Translations under genes and position numbers: made by a program
Source of the DNA: an uncultured Paracoccaceae bacterium
Lineage (GTDB): Bacteria > Pseudomonadota > Alphaproteobacteria > Rhodobacterales > Rhodobacteraceae
Direction of reading: 5' to 3'
Assembly: GCA_947493255.1 (NCBI GenBank)
Contig: CANLQK010000002.1
Span: 372,001 to 436,000, forward strand
Length of the DNA: 64,000 nucleotides
Shown: piece by piece, positions 8,328 through 17,598 of the stretch
Numbering within the stretch: the stretch's first letter is position 1
Layout of the letters: every line of letters begins with the position of its first letter
The notes under the pieces: model-generated
The model's database searches: none
Told to the model about the DNA's origin: nothing
Seen by the model: only the letters and a program-made list of their open reading frames with translations

Positions 8328-9002
8328 ATGGAAGTAGCACACGAATTCACGATGTGGGCATTGTTTGCCCGCGCGACCATTACCGTAAAACTCGTTATGA
8401 TTATGCTTATCATCGCCTCTGTGTGGTGTTGGGCGGTGATCGTTGACAAGTTTATTCAATACCGAAAAGCAAAGGCAGAAGCGCGCGTGTTTGACGAGGC
8501 GTTTTGGTCTGGAAACCCGTTGGACGAATTGTTCGACAAGATTGGTGCCAACCCAAAGGGTGCATCTGAAAAGATTTTTGCAGCCGGCATGTTGGAATGG
8601 CGCAGGTCGCACCGCCAAGATGGCGGTTTGATTGCGGGTGCCACGGCGCGGATTGACCGGGGCATGGACGTTGCCATTGGTAAAGAAACCGAACGGTTGC
8701 AACGCGGTCTGACGGTTTTGGCGACTGTTGGGTCGGCGGCCCCGTTTATTGGGCTGTTTGGGACCGTGATCGGGATCATGAACTCGTTCATTGAAATCGC
8801 TGAACAACAGAACACGAACCTCGCGGTTGTGGCGCCCGGTATTGCCGAGGCGTTGTTGGCGACAGGTTTGGGCCTGATGGCCGCGATCCCTGCAGTAATT
8901 TATTACAACAAGCTGAGCGCGGACGCGGACCGGATCACCGGCGGCTACGAAGCGTTTGCGGATGAGTTTGCAACCATTCTTAGCCGCCAGTTGGATTCCT
9001 AA
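8328..9002 (+). CDS. tolQ: Tol-Pal system proton channel subunit TolQ
   Basis: A 224-residue inner-membrane protein of the MotA/TolQ/ExbB family with three helices: near the N-terminus (about residues 20-40), and a pair at about 125-148 and 162-185 (GSAAPFIGLFGTVIGIMNSF and AEALLATGLGLMAAIPAVIYYN). With TolR it forms a proton channel that powers TolA to pull on Pal and keep the outer membrane attached during division. The large cytoplasmic loop lies between helices 1 and 2. It is followed after three bases by tolR. Confidence 0.95.
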   Translation: MEVAHEFTMWALFARATITVKLVMIMLIIASVWCWAVIVDKFIQYRKAKAEARVFDEAFWSGNPLDELFDKIGANPKGASEKIFAAGMLEWRRSHRQDGGLIAGATARIDRGMDVAIGKETERLQRGLTVLATVGSAAPFIGLFGTVIGIMNSFIEIAEQQNTNLAVVAPGIAEALLATGLGLMAAIPAVIYYNKLSADADRITGGYEAFADEFATILSRQLDS

Positions 9003-9005
9003 GCC

Positions 9006-9482
9006 ATGGGCGCGGGTGTTATTCAAAAAGAAGATGGTGGTGGACGCAGGGCAGGGCGGCGCAAGCGGCGCAGTCGGCCCATGGCGGAAATCAACGTCAC
9101 ACCGTTCGTTGATGTTATGTTGGTTTTGCTGATCATCTTTATGGTCGCAGCGCCGTTGTCAGTTGTTGGTGTTCCGGTGCAATTGCCGGAAACCGCAGCC
9201 AACGCTTTGCCATCTGACGAAGAAGAACCGCTGACGGTGACATTGACCGCCGAGGGCGAGATCATGATCCAAGAAACACCTGTTGCGTCGGCTGATTTGA
9301 TTCCACGCTTGCAAGGGATTGCGGCAGAACGTGACAGTGACCGGATCTTCCTTCGTGCGGATGGCGTGAACGAGTGGAATTCTGTGGCGCAAGTCATGGG
9401 GGCGTTGAACGCTGCGGGATTTAACAACATTGGTCTGGTGACAGACATTGGCGGGCCTTCGCTGGGCGGAAACGACGGGTAA
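9006..9482 (+). CDS. tolR: Tol-Pal system protein TolR (ExbD family)
   Basis: A 158-residue protein with a basic N-terminus (RRAGRRKRRSRP), one membrane helix at about residues 37-58 and a periplasmic domain. The helix contains the family signature INVTPFVDVMLVLLI, whose Asp carries protons in the TolQ-TolR channel. The periplasmic part (about 60-158) has the ExbD/TolR fold pattern, including the LRAD segment. It lies between tolQ and tolA with very short gaps (3 and 6 bases), consistent with one operon. Confidence 0.95.
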   Translation: MGAGVIQKEDGGGRRAGRRKRRSRPMAEINVTPFVDVMLVLLIIFMVAAPLSVVGVPVQLPETAANALPSDEEEPLTVTLTAEGEIMIQETPVASADLIPRLQGIAAERDSDRIFLRADGVNEWNSVAQVMGALNAAGFNNIGLVTDIGGPSLGGNDG

Positions 9483-9488
9483 CCGGCG

Positions 9489-10649
9489 ATGCGGAGCGTA
9501 GGCACCTATATATCAGGCGCAGGACACGCGGGATTGGTCGTGTGGATGGTCGTCGGTTGGGGCATGGATGCCGAACCGTTGCCGTTTGAGGTGACTGAAG
9601 TGTCTGTGGTGTCAGGCGAAGAATTTGCCGCGCTGACCCAAGGCGTGCAGCCCGATCAGCCTGTTGGGTCGGTGCCTGAATTAGAACAACCAGTTATCGA
9701 AGAACCGGAGCCGCCGGCCCCTGTTGTGGAAACACCGCCAGAGGTGGCACCACCGCCAGAACCCATTGAAACACCTGCACCAGAAGCGCCACCAGAGGCG
9801 CCTGATTTGACAGTGCCGGAGACTGTGGTGACGGATGTTGCGCCTGCGGTACCAGACACGCCGACAATTGTCGCGCCGCCGCCATCTGCAGAGATCGGCA
9901 GCAGCCTTCGCCCCGTGCCGCGCCCTGCGCCGCGCGTTGCACCAGAGATTGTTGCGCAGCCTGAACCTGACGCGACCGTCGCGCCTGAGGTGACACAGGC
10001 TGCCACTGAAAACACCGAAGCGCCGGTCGAAGAAGATGTAGACGTTGCCGAAGAAACAACCGCGCCAGAAGAAGCGGCAGATGAGATTGTGACGGAAGCC
10101 GAAACGCCCGCATTCGCACCAGAAATTTCATCGCGACCACAAACACGGCCAAGCCGCCCGACACCTGTTGCTGAGCCTGAGGTCGAGGTTGCAGATAATA
10201 CAGGTGGTGAGAGCGCTGCCGAGCCTGACGTTGATCCTGTTGCAGCAGCGCTGGCCGAGGCCGCCGCGTCCGCAAGTGCGGACCCGACGCCGTCTGTTCA
10301 AGGATTGCAGGGCGGTGACCTGTCAGATGGTCAGAAGGCTGATTTACGTCGTGAAATCCGCAATTGTTGGAGCGTGGGAAGCGCGTCGACAGCGGCATTG
10401 AACACGATCGTGACTGTGGAATGGGTGATAAACCCGAACGGATCGATTGATGGCGGAAGTTTTGAAATGGTCGCCTTTGAGGGCGGGTCGCGGGCAGATG
10501 CCGACGTTGCCTACCGCATGGCACGTTCGGCGATTTCGCGCTGCCAGAATGACGGCGGCCGTTCAGGGTACACTTTGCCCGCCGATCAGTTTCAGGAGCC
10601 GCGCCGATTGCGTCTGAGTTTTGATCCGTCCGAGATGCGACTGCGATGA
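9489..10649 (+). CDS. tolA: Cell envelope integrity protein TolA
   Basis: A 386-residue protein that spans the periplasm and transmits TolQR energy to TolB and Pal. It has one N-terminal membrane helix (about residues 7-26), then a long low-complexity stretch (about 55-270) made of Pro, Glu, Ala, Thr and Val, and a C-terminal globular domain (about 275-386). That domain includes the LRREIRNCWSVG segment typical of the TolA/TonB C-terminus. The middle is Pro/Glu-rich where enterobacterial TolA is Ala/Lys helical; this is usual for roseobacters. Its position between tolR and tolB supports the name. Confidence 0.88.
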   Translation: MRSVGTYISGAGHAGLVVWMVVGWGMDAEPLPFEVTEVSVVSGEEFAALTQGVQPDQPVGSVPELEQPVIEEPEPPAPVVETPPEVAPPPEPIETPAPEAPPEAPDLTVPETVVTDVAPAVPDTPTIVAPPPSAEIGSSLRPVPRPAPRVAPEIVAQPEPDATVAPEVTQAATENTEAPVEEDVDVAEETTAPEEAADEIVTEAETPAFAPEISSRPQTRPSRPTPVAEPEVEVADNTGGESAAEPDVDPVAAALAEAAASASADPTPSVQGLQGGDLSDGQKADLRREIRNCWSVGSASTAALNTIVTVEWVINPNGSIDGGSFEMVAFEGGSRADADVAYRMARSAISRCQNDGGRSGYTLPADQFQEPRRLRLSFDPSEMRLR

Positions 10650-10667
10650 TTCACTTTAGCAAATTCT

Positions 10668-10684
10668 CCCCGTTGAATTCGGGG
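10668..10684 (+). other. Small hairpin between tolA and tolB
   Basis: CCCCG pairs with CGGGG across a seven-base loop in the 49-base gap before tolB. No T-run follows, so it is more likely an mRNA processing or stability element than a terminator, or it may mean nothing. Confidence 0.3.
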
Positions 10685-10698
10685 CACAAATACTGAGT

Positions 10699-12039
10699 AT
10701 GAGGCCCATGATGCTAAGACTTATGAGATTAATTTTCGCGAGCTTTTTGGCGCTGGCCCCACTTTCCGTGGCGCAGGCACAAGAGGCGGCCATTGATTTG
10801 GGTACACTTCGAGAAGGTGTGATCGAGGCGCTGCCGTTTGCATTGCCAAGTTTCCAGCCAGAGGTTGGTGGGTCTGAACAAATGGCGGCCGACATTAGTC
10901 GGGTTGTCGCAGAAGACTTGGCAGGGACAGGGTTGTTCCGCCAGATCCCGTCTTCGGCGTTTATTTCTACCCCAGCAGGGTTTGGCTCTCCGGTGGCTTA
11001 TGCCGATTGGCGTGCGATTAATGCGCAGGCACTGGTAACAGGTGCGGTGGCCGTGAACGGCAACCAGGTAACAGTGAAGTTCCGCCTTTATGACGTGTTT
11101 AGTGGCGCGGAAATGGGTGATGGGCTGCAATTTGCGGGTACAACGGATGGTTGGCGTCGCATGGCGCACAAGGTGGCTGATGTTGTCTATTCGCGGATCA
11201 CTGGTGAGGCGGGTTATTTTGACAGCCGCGTCGTTTACATTGCAGAAACTGGACCCAAGGATGACCGTGCCAAACGTGTGGCGATCATGGATTTTGATGG
11301 TGCAAACGTTCAGTTTTTGACGGACAGCAGCGCCATTGTTTTGGCGCCGCGGTTCAGCCCGACGGGCGACCGTGTGCTGTACACAAGCTATGAAAGCGGA
11401 TTTCCGCGCATCAATGTATTGAATGTAGCAACGGTTCAACGCCAGCAATTGCAGACAGCACCAGGTGATATGGCGTTTAGCCCACGGTTTAGTTTGGATG
11501 GCCGTCAGGTGATTTATTCCCTGACAAATGGCGGTAATACGGACATTTACCGCAGTGATCTTGCGTCTGGTCAGTTCACACGTTTAACCAACACGCCTGC
11601 CATTGAAACCGCACCAAGCTTTAGCCCAGATGGCAGCCAGATTGTGTTTGAAAGCGACCGGTCAGGCACGCAGCAGCTCTACATCATGTCGGCCAACGGG
11701 GGCGAACCACAGCGAATTTCCTTTGGAAATGGGCGTTATGGCACGCCGGTTTGGTCGCCGCGTGGTGATCTGGTCGCCTTTACGAAGCAGCAAGATGGGC
11801 GGTTCCACATTGGTGTGATGCGCACGGATGGCAGCGAAGAACGCCTTTTGACAGCGTCGTTCTTGGATGAAGGCCCGACCTGGGCGCCTAATGGGCGTGT
11901 GATTATGTTTGCGCGTGAAACCCAAGGCGCAGATGGAACGTCGTCGTTGTATTCGGTTGATATTACGGGTCGCAACCTTCGCCGTGTTGGAACACCGCAG
12001 GGCGGATCGGACCCATCTTGGGGGCCGCTGCAGCCCTGA
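10699..12039 (+). CDS. tolB: Tol-Pal system beta-propeller protein TolB
   Basis: A 446-residue periplasmic protein. A signal peptide covers about residues 1-27 (hydrophobic core [12 protein letters not shown], cut after AQA). The TolB N-terminal domain follows (about 30-150), then a six-bladed beta-propeller of WD40-like PD40 repeats (about 190-440). The repeats are visible as recurring FSPDG or FSPTGD segments with VxxxSxRSG or similar. TolB links Pal to TolA. No stop signal separates it from pal, 80 bases downstream. Confidence 0.96.
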   Translation: MRPMMLRLMRLIFASFLALAPLSVAQAQEAAIDLGTLREGVIEALPFALPSFQPEVGGSEQMAADISRVVAEDLAGTGLFRQIPSSAFISTPAGFGSPVAYADWRAINAQALVTGAVAVNGNQVTVKFRLYDVFSGAEMGDGLQFAGTTDGWRRMAHKVADVVYSRITGEAGYFDSRVVYIAETGPKDDRAKRVAIMDFDGANVQFLTDSSAIVLAPRFSPTGDRVLYTSYESGFPRINVLNVATVQRQQLQTAPGDMAFSPRFSLDGRQVIYSLTNGGNTDIYRSDLASGQFTRLTNTPAIETAPSFSPDGSQIVFESDRSGTQQLYIMSANGGEPQRISFGNGRYGTPVWSPRGDLVAFTKQQDGRFHIGVMRTDGSEERLLTASFLDEGPTWAPNGRVIMFARETQGADGTSSLYSVDITGRNLRRVGTPQGGSDPSWGPLQP

Positions 12040-12119
12040 TCACGCATTCGCGATTCTCAATTTGGTTTCGCCGTGTTAGAAATAAGCAAACGAGCAAACA
12101 AAAATAACGGGACAGACCC

Positions 12120-12653
12120 ATGACACATCTAATTAAAGCAGCCGTGATGGTGGGCGTATTGACGCTTAGCGCATGTACGAACGCAGACCGTTTCGATGGT
12201 ACAGACGCCGCAAACCTGAATGACGCTGCGCTGAATAGCACCAATGGCATCAACCAAGCCGCGCTTGATCCATCCGCAAACCCGACCAGCCCGCAGTATT
12301 TTAGCCAGACAATTGGCGACCGTGTGTTGTTCCAGGTTGATACGTCAACATTGACCGCAGAGGGCCAAGCGACGCTGCGTGGACAAGCAGGGTGGTTGCA
12401 GACCAACAGCGATTATCTGGCTGTCATCGAAGGCCACGCCGACGAACAAGGCACACGCGAATACAACCTTGCACTGGGTGCGCGCCGCGCGAACGCAGTC
12501 CGCGAGTTTCTGATTGCGCAAGGTGTTGCATCAAGCCGCATTCGCGTTGTTTCATATGGTAAAGAGCGCCCATTGGCGGTGTGTTCTGATGAAAGCTGTT
12601 ATGCGCAAAACCGTCGCGCGGTTACGATCATTTCGATCGGTCAAAATAGCTAA
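12120..12653 (+). CDS. pal: Peptidoglycan-associated lipoprotein Pal
   Basis: A 177-residue outer-membrane lipoprotein. The lipobox LSAC places the acylated Cys at residue 19. A flexible linker follows (about 25-65), then an OmpA-type peptidoglycan-binding domain (about 70-177) with FQVDTSTLT, GHADEQGTREYN and ARRANAVREFL segments. It anchors the outer membrane to the cell wall and is moved by the TolQRAB machine during division. The length and gene order (tolB-pal-cpoB) are canonical. Confidence 0.97.
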   Translation: MTHLIKAAVMVGVLTLSACTNADRFDGTDAANLNDAALNSTNGINQAALDPSANPTSPQYFSQTIGDRVLFQVDTSTLTAEGQATLRGQAGWLQTNSDYLAVIEGHADEQGTREYNLALGARRANAVREFLIAQGVASSRIRVVSYGKERPLAVCSDESCYAQNRRAVTIISIGQNS

Positions 12654-12677
12654 GTAAAGTCTCTTCTGGGGGAAGAC

Positions 12678-13493
12678 ATGATCCGTACGATTGCACTTTG
12701 TTTGGCGATGGCCGTTCCTGCTGGGGCGGCTTTTGCACAAGACCAGACCCTGGCCGATATTCGGGCTGAGTTGTCGACGTTGTACGGCGATGTGAATGGA
12801 TTGCGCCAAGAGCTGGTGGCGTCTGGCCAAGCTGGGCAGGGCGCAACGGGGTCGACACCGCTGGATCGTTTGAATTCGATTGAGGCAGAGCTGACACGTC
12901 TGACCAGTAAGACCGAAGAACTGGAGTTTCGGATCACACGGATCACCCGTGATGGGACGAACCGGATTGGCGATTTAGAGTTCCGGTTGTGCGAATTAGA
13001 AGCGGGTTGCGATATTGGCACCCTTGGCGAAACACCGTCACTGGGTGGTGTTGATGTTGAACCGACTGCGCCTGCCGTTGAAACGCCTGTCGCGAACACG
13101 CCGGCTTTGGCTGTTGGCGAACAAGAAGATTTCGCTCGGGCGCAGGAGGCGCTCGGTTCCGGTGACTTTCGCAGCGCCGCTGACCTCCTTGCGACCTTCA
13201 ATGAGACCTATCCGGGTAGCCCAGTAGCGTCGCAGGCGCACTTGCTGCGGGGTGAAGCGTTTGAGGGGTTAGGCGAACTGACCAATGCCGCGCGCGCCTA
13301 TTTGGCCGCGTTTTCCGGCGCGCCTGAGGGGGCGGAAGCACCCGAAGCCTTAACCAAATTGGGCCAGTCCTTGGGGGCGTTGGGCCAGACACAGGATGCA
13401 TGTGTGACTTTAGGTGAAGTTGCTGTGCGTTTCCCTGGGGCGTCGCAGGTGGCCGATGCGCAAGCATCCATGGCTAGCTTGGGATGCGGCTGA
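12678..13493 (+). CDS. cpoB: Cell division coordinator CpoB (YbgF)
   Basis: A 271-residue periplasmic protein. A signal peptide covers residues 1-20 (cut after AFA). A coiled coil follows at about 25-105 (heptads such as LNSIEAELTRLTSKTEELEF), then a Pro/Val-rich linker and C-terminal tetratricopeptide repeats (about 130-270: AQEALGSGDF, GSPVASQAHLLRGEAF, LTKLGQSLGALG). In other bacteria CpoB binds TolA and couples peptidoglycan synthesis to outer-membrane constriction. A GGGGGA sequence sits before the ATG. The gene overlaps tilS by ten bases. Confidence 0.93.
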   Translation: MIRTIALCLAMAVPAGAAFAQDQTLADIRAELSTLYGDVNGLRQELVASGQAGQGATGSTPLDRLNSIEAELTRLTSKTEELEFRITRITRDGTNRIGDLEFRLCELEAGCDIGTLGETPSLGGVDVEPTAPAVETPVANTPALAVGEQEDFARAQEALGSGDFRSAADLLATFNETYPGSPVASQAHLLRGEAFEGLGELTNAARAYLAAFSGAPEGAEAPEALTKLGQSLGALGQTQDACVTLGEVAVRFPGASQVADAQASMASLGCG

Positions 13494-14752
13494 CGGTTGA
13501 CCAGCTTGCTCCGTTCGGGGCGGATGGCGGTCTTATTCATTTCGTAGATACTGCGTTTTCAGGTGATGATCCTGAACGGGTCGGTGTTGCTGTTTCGGGT
13601 GGCGGCGATTCTATGGCGCTGTTGCATGCGGCTAAGTGCCGTGCGGATATGGCAGGTACTTTCCTAGAAGCGGCGACAGTTAACCATGGTTTGCGCCCTG
13701 AGGCCGCGACTGAGGCTGCGATGGTCGCACAGTATTGCGCGGCCCACGGCATTCCGCATGCGACGCTTTTGTGGGATGGGGCCGGTGCCGAAGGCAATAT
13801 CGCGGCCGCTGGTCGCGAAGCACGTTATCGTTTGATCGCCGCTTGGGCCAAGTCTCGTGGAATTGGCGGAGTTTTGTTGGGTCATACCAAGGATGACATT
13901 GCCGAGACTTTTTTGATGCGGTTGGCACGAAAGTCGGGCGTTGATGGGCTTTCGATGATGTCGCCTAGGTTTGAGCGCAATGGGGTCGAATGGTCACGCC
14001 CGTTTTGGCAGCAATCACGCGCAGATTTGCGTGACTATCTTCGGCGGCATGATGTGCCATGGGTGGATGACCCAACCAATGAGGACATGTCTTATGAACG
14101 GCCAAAGGCGCGCAAAATTCTGAAAGAACTCGCTCCGATCGGCGTGACAACTGATGTTGTGACGTCCGTTGCGATGTCGATGCATTCAGCAAGCAGTGCA
14201 TTGCAATATTATGCCCGTGAAGAAGCGCAGCGCAGTGTTTCGATTGATCATGGCGATGTAGTCATAACGCGAAACGCTGAGACCTATGTGCCCGTAGAGG
14301 TCGAACGCCGGATCTGGGTTGCGGCGTTGCGGTATTTGAGCGGTGACGCTTATGCGCCAAGAACCACGGCATTGGACGAGTTAACTTATGGGCTTTCCCG
14401 CGTTGGGAAGCACACATTGAGCGGGTGCATCGTAACCCAAGACGACAAATCGATCCGGTTTTCCCGAGAGCACAATGCGGTTCGCGAGACGACTTGTCCC
14501 CCTAACGAAGTTTGGGATGGGCGTTGGATGATTGAAGGTCCTGATCGGCCCGGTTTGTGTGTTCGCGCGCTTGGTGAGTCTTTGAAAGACGTGCCAGATT
14601 GGCGCGATGTGAGCGTTCCGCGTGCGTCATTGATGTCTTCTCCGGCTGTATTTGACGGCGAAACCCTGATTTCGGCACCTGTTGCGGGGTTACACAACGG
14701 TTTTGACGCGCGGATTGTCACGGATTTCTCTTCTTTCCTGCTTTCCCGTTGA
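13484..14752 (+). CDS. tilS: tRNA(Ile)-lysidine synthase TilS
   Basis: A 422-residue ATP-dependent enzyme that converts cytidine 34 of the minor isoleucine tRNA to lysidine, so that it reads AUA. The PP-loop SGGGDS is at residues 38-43 in the VGVAVSGGGDSMALLH segment. The N-terminal ligase domain extends to about residue 230 with GHTKDDIAETFLMRL and DDPTNED segments. The C-terminal part is divergent. The ATG overlaps the last codons of cpoB. The gene order pal-cpoB-tilS-ftsH is common in alphaproteobacteria. Confidence 0.95.
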   Translation: MRLTVDQLAPFGADGGLIHFVDTAFSGDDPERVGVAVSGGGDSMALLHAAKCRADMAGTFLEAATVNHGLRPEAATEAAMVAQYCAAHGIPHATLLWDGAGAEGNIAAAGREARYRLIAAWAKSRGIGGVLLGHTKDDIAETFLMRLARKSGVDGLSMMSPRFERNGVEWSRPFWQQSRADLRDYLRRHDVPWVDDPTNEDMSYERPKARKILKELAPIGVTTDVVTSVAMSMHSASSALQYYAREEAQRSVSIDHGDVVITRNAETYVPVEVERRIWVAALRYLSGDAYAPRTTALDELTYGLSRVGKHTLSGCIVTQDDKSIRFSREHNAVRETTCPPNEVWDGRWMIEGPDRPGLCVRALGESLKDVPDWRDVSVPRASLMSSPAVFDGETLISAPVAGLHNGFDARIVTDFSSFLLSR

Positions 14753-14838
14753 ACTCAGCCCAGCAACCTCTATTTTAGATGGGTGGTCGCGATTTGTTAA
14801 CGATCGCTGACTAAATGTATCTCTAAAGGAGTGTCGCC

Positions 14839-16749
14839 TTGGGCAACGCACGCAATCTGGCCTTCTGGGTCGTGCTATTCGTTCTTGTGATTTCGCTGTT
14901 TAACTTGTTTGGCAACACCGCCAACACGCAGCAAAGCAATGAGAAAAGCTATTCTGAATTCGTTCAGGCCGTAGAAGCTGGGGCCGTGTCCCAAGCGCGG
15001 GTTGATGGCGAGAAGTTGTATTACACTGGGGCCGATAACCGGACCTACGTGACGATTTTGCCGGAAGATGCAGAAGCGACCAATCTGTTGCTGGAAAAAG
15101 GCGTGGCACTGACCGCCGAAGCGCAGGAACAATCGGGTCTCGCGACGTTCCTTGTTGGGCTTCTTCCCTTCCTGCTTTTGATTGGTGTGTGGATTTATTT
15201 CATGAACCGTATGCAGGGTGGTGGCAAAGGCGGCGCGATGGGCTTTGGCAAATCGCGGGCGAAGCTGCTGACAGAAAAGCAAGGCCGTGTGACGTTTGAT
15301 GATGTTGCCGGTATTGATGAAGCCAAGGAAGAGCTTGAAGAGATCGTAGAATTCTTGCGCAACCCGCAAAAATACAGCCGCCTTGGTGGTAAGATCCCCA
15401 AAGGTGCGTTGTTGGTGGGCCCTCCGGGTACTGGTAAAACGTTGTTGGCGCGTGCGATTGCGGGCGAGGCGGGTGTACCGTTCTTCACCATCTCTGGTTC
15501 TGACTTTGTAGAAATGTTTGTTGGTGTTGGTGCATCCCGTGTGCGCGACATGTTCGAACAAGCGAAAAAGAACGCGCCGTGTATTCTTTTTATCGATGAG
15601 ATCGATGCTGTGGGCCGTGCCCGTGGTGCCGGTTATGGCGGCGGTAACGATGAACGCGAACAGACGTTGAACCAATTGCTGGTTGAAATGGATGGTTTTG
15701 AGGCCAACGAAGGTATCATCATTGTTGCAGCAACGAACCGTCGTGATGTGTTGGACCCAGCGTTGCTGCGCCCAGGTCGTTTTGACCGTCAAGTCACTGT
15801 GCCGAACCCAGACATCAAAGGCCGTGAGAAAATTCTTGGCGTGCATGCGCGCAAAGTGCCGCTTGGCCCTGATGTTGATCTGCGGATCATTGCACGAGGT
15901 ACACCAGGCTTTTCTGGTGCGGACTTGGCGAACCTTGTGAACGAAGCCGCGCTTATGGCGGCCCGTGTTGGTCGCCGGTTCGTTGCGATGCTGGATTTCG
16001 AAACAGCAAAAGACAAAGTCATGATGGGCGCTGAACGCCGGTCCATGGTGATGACGGACGCGCAAAAAGAAATGACGGCGTATCACGAAGCGGGCCACGC
16101 AGTTGTCGGGATTTCCCTGCCGAAATGTGACCCCGTTTATAAGGCCACAATCATTCCACGTGGTGGTGCATTGGGCATGGTGATGTCGTTGCCGGAAATG
16201 GACCGGTTGAACATGTTCCGTGACGAATGCCACCAACGTCTGGCAATGACGATGGCAGGTAAGGCTGCGGAAGTCTTGAAGTATGGTGAGGATGCTGTGT
16301 CGAACGGACCATCCGGCGATATCCAGCAAGCGAGCCAATTGTCGCGTGCGATGATCATGCGCTGGGGGATGTCCGACAAGGTCGGCAACATCGATTATGC
16401 GGAAGCACATGAAGGGTATTCCGGTAATACGGCTGGTTTCTCGGTTTCGACCCAAACCAAGGAACTGATCGAGGAGGAGGTGAAGACCTTCATCGAGAAC
16501 GGGTATGAAGAAGCGAAACGCATTCTGACCGAAAAGAAAGATGAGTGGGAACGCCTTGCTCAAGGTTTGCTGGAATATGAAACGTTGACAGGTGCCGAGA
16601 TTAAAAAGGTTATGGCGGGCGAACCGTTAAACACAGATGATGATGGCGATGCCGACGTGCCGCCGACATCTGGCAGTTCGGTGACAGCGGTTCCAAAGAC
16701 CAAGCCGCGCAAACCTAAAGCGCCGGACATGGAGCCAGAAGCAACATAA
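14839..16749 (+). CDS. ftsH: ATP-dependent zinc metalloprotease FtsH
   Basis: A 636-residue membrane protease that degrades misfolded or short-lived proteins. Two N-terminal helices (about residues 7-25 and 103-123) flank a periplasmic domain. The AAA+ domain carries Walker A GPPGTGKT (194-201), a Walker [11 protein letters not shown] segment and the second region of homology ([14 protein letters not shown]). The zinc site HEAGH is at 416-420. The C-terminal tail is basic and proline-rich. Translation starts at TTG (14839), decided by an AAGGAG seven bases upstream; the nearby GTG is out of frame. TTG starts can limit expression. A terminator follows. Confidence 0.97.
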   Translation: MGNARNLAFWVVLFVLVISLFNLFGNTANTQQSNEKSYSEFVQAVEAGAVSQARVDGEKLYYTGADNRTYVTILPEDAEATNLLLEKGVALTAEAQEQSGLATFLVGLLPFLLLIGVWIYFMNRMQGGGKGGAMGFGKSRAKLLTEKQGRVTFDDVAGIDEAKEELEEIVEFLRNPQKYSRLGGKIPKGALLVGPPGTGKTLLARAIAGEAGVPFFTISGSDFVEMFVGVGASRVRDMFEQAKKNAPCILFIDEIDAVGRARGAGYGGGNDEREQTLNQLLVEMDGFEANEGIIIVAATNRRDVLDPALLRPGRFDRQVTVPNPDIKGREKILGVHARKVPLGPDVDLRIIARGTPGFSGADLANLVNEAALMAARVGRRFVAMLDFETAKDKVMMGAERRSMVMTDAQKEMTAYHEAGHAVVGISLPKCDPVYKATIIPRGGALGMVMSLPEMDRLNMFRDECHQRLAMTMAGKAAEVLKYGEDAVSNGPSGDIQQASQLSRAMIMRWGMSDKVGNIDYAEAHEGYSGNTAGFSVSTQTKELIEEEVKTFIENGYEEAKRILTEKKDEWERLAQGLLEYETLTGAEIKKVMAGEPLNTDDDGDADVPPTSGSSVTAVPKTKPRKPKAPDMEPEAT

Positions 16750-16751
16750 AG

Positions 16752-16791
16752 AAATGGCCCTCGAACAGATGTTCGGGGGCCATTTTGTTTT
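16752..16791 (+). terminator. Rho-independent terminator after ftsH
   Basis: AAATGGCCC with TCGAAC pairs with GTTCG and GGGGCCATTT around a short loop, followed by TTTGTTTT. It starts within three bases of the ftsH stop codon and ends the ybgC-tol-pal-ftsH region. Confidence 0.85.
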
Positions 16792-16865
16792 GTGAATGTA
16801 ACGGCACAATTTGTGGCTTGCCCGACGCCCCTTGTCGCGGCAGTTTGCGGGCAAAGGAGACTGCC

Positions 16866-17447
16866 ATGCCCGCTTTGAAACCCACCCACTATACCGCTGA
16901 AATCGTCTGGTTAGGCGCCGTCATGGACGATGACCGCAAGGAATTGACGTCGCCCGCACGCGAGACATTGGATTTGTCGTTTGCTGGCATCGAGGGCGCG
17001 CACCATGCTGGGTTAACACGCCCATCGTGCAGTCGGGTTAAATCGCAGTACCCACGCGATACACCTATCAAAAATGAACGTCAGTTAAGCATCGTAAGCC
17101 AAGAAGAACTCGACCTGATCGCGGCAGAGATGGGCATCGACAGTATTGACCCTGTGCGTGTGGGGGCCACGATGGTGGTGCGGGGCATCCCCGATTTTTC
17201 ACACATTCCTCCGTCTTCACGGTTGCAGGCCGAAAGCGGTGCAACGGTCACGGTCGATATGGAGAACCGCCCCTGCTTGTTCCCGGCAAAGTCCCTAGAG
17301 GTGGTCCACCCCGGTAAAGGTGTCGGGTTTAAACCCGCGGCCAAAAACCGGCGCGGCGTAACGGCATGGGTTGCCGCAGAAGGCCGTGTAGCGGTTGGCG
17401 ATACCTTGACGTTGCATATTCCTGATCAGCCAGCGTGGAACCCTTAG
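16866..17447 (+). CDS. MOSC domain protein
   Basis: A 193-residue soluble protein with a MOSC (molybdenum cofactor sulfurase C-terminal) beta-barrel. Visible features are the SCSRVKSQYPRDTPIKNER segment near residues 56-74, LSIVSQEELDLIAAEMG, a GIPDFSHIPPSSRL segment and ENRPC near 130. MOSC proteins carry sulfur or metal-sulfur groups or bind molybdenum cofactor; the substrate of this subgroup is unknown. The ATG at 16866 is preceded by AAAGGAG. It stands alone between the ftsH terminator and fhs. Confidence 0.8.
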   Translation: MPALKPTHYTAEIVWLGAVMDDDRKELTSPARETLDLSFAGIEGAHHAGLTRPSCSRVKSQYPRDTPIKNERQLSIVSQEELDLIAAEMGIDSIDPVRVGATMVVRGIPDFSHIPPSSRLQAESGATVTVDMENRPCLFPAKSLEVVHPGKGVGFKPAAKNRRGVTAWVAAEGRVAVGDTLTLHIPDQPAWNP

Positions 17448-17598
17448 GCGAAAAGGTTTCCAATCGGCGACAGCCGTGTCGTGGAGGGGCGGTTCTGACG
17501 GCAAAAATGTCGTTATCGCGTCCCTGTTTCCTTGGTCTGTGTGTTTAGCCTGTGGCAATACATTGTGGACGCCTGCGTCCGACTAAGGGAGAGAGACA

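Noticed and set aside
8013-9026. A 337-codon open frame antisense to ybgC and tolQ
   Set aside because: It overlaps two real genes and lacks domains; the sense frames carry clear family motifs.
14875-16563. A 562-codon open frame antisense to ftsH
   Set aside because: It is a shadow of the ftsH reading frame; its translation is His/Arg-rich with no domain, and the sense strand carries every FtsH motif.
17448-17598. A possible folate riboswitch in the fhs leader
   Set aside because: Only a short GGACG-type hairpin (17567-17580) is visible next to the ribosome site; I see no consensus of known folate riboswitches. A covariance-model search would decide it.
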